Program-made: the position numbers and the translations under genes
Notes under the pieces: generated by a model
Database searches by the model: none
Told to the model about the DNA's origin: nothing
The model's input: the letters and a program-made list of their open reading frames with translations, nothing else
IMG/VR virus record: IMGVR_UViG_3300035703_000441
Coordinates: 1 to 21,341 of that record
Length of the DNA stretch: 21,341 nt
Direction: 5' to 3' (one strand)
Origin: a virus
Part shown: one piece after another, positions 20,634 through 21,341 of the stretch
Numbering within the stretch: the stretch's first letter is position 1
How the letters are laid out: every line of letters begins with the position of its first letter

Positions 20634-21164
20634 TTAGGTTGCCAAGGGGATGATGGTGATGAGAGCACCGGGTTTTTCTTCTGCGGTGCAGTAGCGCTTG
20701 TGGGCAGCCAGCTGAACCACTTGAGAATCGTCGTGAAGAAGTGAGCCAGTGAGGGCATCAAGCACGGCACGGGAAAGTTTGTCGATGTCGCCCTTTAGGC
20801 GAGAGGTTAGGTGGGCTGGTGCTTTGGGGGATAGGCCAGATTTGTTGTAGTGGCCTTTGGGGCGTAGGAAGCGAAAGGTTATTGAGATCGAGACCGGGTG
20901 ATTGATTAGGGGGTTGTTGGTTGCTAGGGCTGCGTCGGTGACGAGAGAGCGCCAAGGACGTAGGCGTTGATTGGTTTCGCGCATGATGCCGTGACCGACG
21001 TGGCGTTTAGAGCCTTGGGTAGCGGCTTCCATGCCGATAACGTTGAAGGTGATGGCACTAGGCGCGGATGAGGATGGTGGTGGTGTTGATGCGTTGCTGT
21101 TCTCGTTCAAGCCACCAGCGTTCAGCGGTGAGAGCACTGGCAGGATCTGCGGAGAAGGTGCCAT
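20634..21164 (-). CDS. rusA: RusA-type Holliday junction resolvase (start uncertain)
   Basis: The RusA core is clear: ITFNVIG near the N-terminus, TQGSKRHVGHGIM and LRPWRSLV, then GDIDKLSRAVLDALTGSLLHDDSQVVQLAAHKRY with the catalytic-type Asp126, Asp128, Lys129 and Asp145/146 (numbered from 21164). RusA dimers cut four-way junctions; in phages they trim recombined or branched DNA before packaging, fitting its place beside terminase. The start is unresolved. ATG 21164 adds about 36 Pro/Ser-rich residues that overlap a better gene (21058-21234), while ATG 21032 would cut off the first strand. A rare start near 21053 is possible. The final codons GCA ACC TAA are part of a motif copy. Confidence 0.85.
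   Translation of the reverse strand: MAPSPQILPVLSPLNAGGLNENSNASTPPPSSSAPSAITFNVIGMEAATQGSKRHVGHGIMRETNQRLRPWRSLVTDAALATNNPLINHPVSISITFRFLRPKGHYNKSGLSPKAPAHLTSRLKGDIDKLSRAVLDALTGSLLHDDSQVVQLAAHKRYCTAEEKPGALITIIPLAT
20635..20643 (-). promoter_or_regulatory. Start-associated motif GGCAACCTA before the 104-residue gene
   Basis: Exact copy, 20 bases before ATG 20614. Its CTA overlaps the TAA stop of rusA, and its GCAACC encodes the last two residues, Ala-Thr, exactly as at 12233-12241. Confidence 0.65.
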
Positions 21165-21234
21165 TAGGAGTGAGGAACTGACCGCAGAGGGTGACGAGCT
21201 TGCAGGGCTGATAGTCAGGCCGCTTTGTCGTCAT
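21058..21234 (-). CDS. Unknown 58-residue protein upstream of rusA
   Basis: ATG 21234 to TAG 21058. Starts MTTKRPDYQPCKLVTLCGQ and ends AERWWLEREQQRINTTTILIRA. The composition (Trp pair, alternating Arg/Glu) looks like real protein, unlike the Pro/Ser-rich reading of the same bases in the rusA frame. Two Cys are spaced six residues apart. GGCAAACCAACCC before the ATG is not a ribosome site and only weakly resembles the motif. The stop lies just before the conserved rusA core, suggesting coupling. Confidence 0.55.
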   Translation of the reverse strand: MTTKRPDYQPCKLVTLCGQFLTPNGTFSADPASALTAERWWLEREQQRINTTTILIRA

Positions 21235-21266
21235 GGGTTGGTTTGCCGTGCGAGTAGTTGATCGGA

Positions 21267-21341
21267 CTACTGGGCTCTGAACTCACGGTCAATCGCAGCA
21301 TCAATGAGCCGCCGAAACCCGTTCAGCTCATCGTCCTGATT
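21267..21341 (-). CDS. C-terminal end of an unknown gene, partial
   Basis: Open from the right edge to TAG 21267, giving NQDDELNGFRRLIDAAIDRE and ending FRAQ. A charged helical tail on the same strand and 32 bases ahead of the 58-residue gene. Only 24 residues are visible, so function cannot be assigned. Confidence 0.45.
   Translation of the reverse strand, partial: NQDDELNGFRRLIDAAIDREFRAQ

Noticed and set aside
3045-20643. Dispersed motif as CRISPR, transposon ends or attachment sites
   Set aside because: Copies are only 9-11 bases, irregularly spaced by 1-6 kb, always aligned with gene starts, with no spacers, transposase or integrase nearby.
3045-20643. Motif as a Shine-Dalgarno variant
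   Set aside because: GGCAACCTA has no useful complementarity to the CCUCC anti-SD and is about 19 bases from the start, too far for that role.
1-21341. tRNA genes, rRNA, insertion sequences or riboswitches
   Set aside because: None seen by eye on either strand; gaps between genes are all under 100 bases.

Overview
The window is part of a tailed double-stranded DNA phage genome: the packaging, head and tail module of a siphovirus with a long flexible tail. It contains terminase subunits, a portal, a scaffold, a capsid protein, a tail tube, a 741-residue tape measure and a baseplate hub fused to an adhesin. No sheath, lysis, integrase or replication genes are visible; a RusA-type resolvase at the right edge is the only DNA-metabolism gene. 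Several proteins resemble those I remember from phages of marine or freshwater picocyanobacteria (the distal tail protein, the DUF7483-like fibre end, a 45-residue basic peptide ending RGQGRG). A cyanophage is therefore my best guess, but this is recollection, not a search. Coding density is very high and no stretch over 300 bases lacks a gene.

Almost everything is read leftwards (minus strand). From right to left: a partial gene end, a 58-residue gene, RusA, a 104-residue unknown, terminase small and large subunits, portal, a very basic 266-residue protein, three small genes, scaffold, major capsid protein, three small genes overlapping by start and stop codons, an SPP1 gp7/Mu F-type head protein, a DnaT-like head-tail adaptor, a sigma-factor-like protein and the tail tube. 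A two-gene cassette on the plus strand follows (9667-10496, head closure and gp10-like neck proteins). Then on minus again come tape measure, distal tail protein, hub-adhesin, two related small beta-rich tail proteins, a Trp-rich unknown, a 37-residue gene and a tail assembly chaperone. The chaperone carries a lambda-like -1 frameshift signal whose extension runs off the left edge.

The most unusual feature is a short motif, GGCAACYTA, written in the direction of the following gene. Seven exact copies and two close variants sit in front of nine genes. In six of the nine the gap to the start codon is 19 or 20 bases. The one place where gene direction flips (9636-9662) has two copies back to back, each facing its own gene. 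Genes with the motif lack a GGAG/GAGG ribosome-binding core, whereas most genes without it have a visible Shine-Dalgarno sequence. A protein with sigma region 2 features and a helix-turn-helix is encoded inside the same operon (11072-11650). My leading hypothesis is a phage late regulon: a phage sigma-like factor using the motif as a compact promoter element. A start-associated translational or RNA-processing signal is the alternative. This link is inference.
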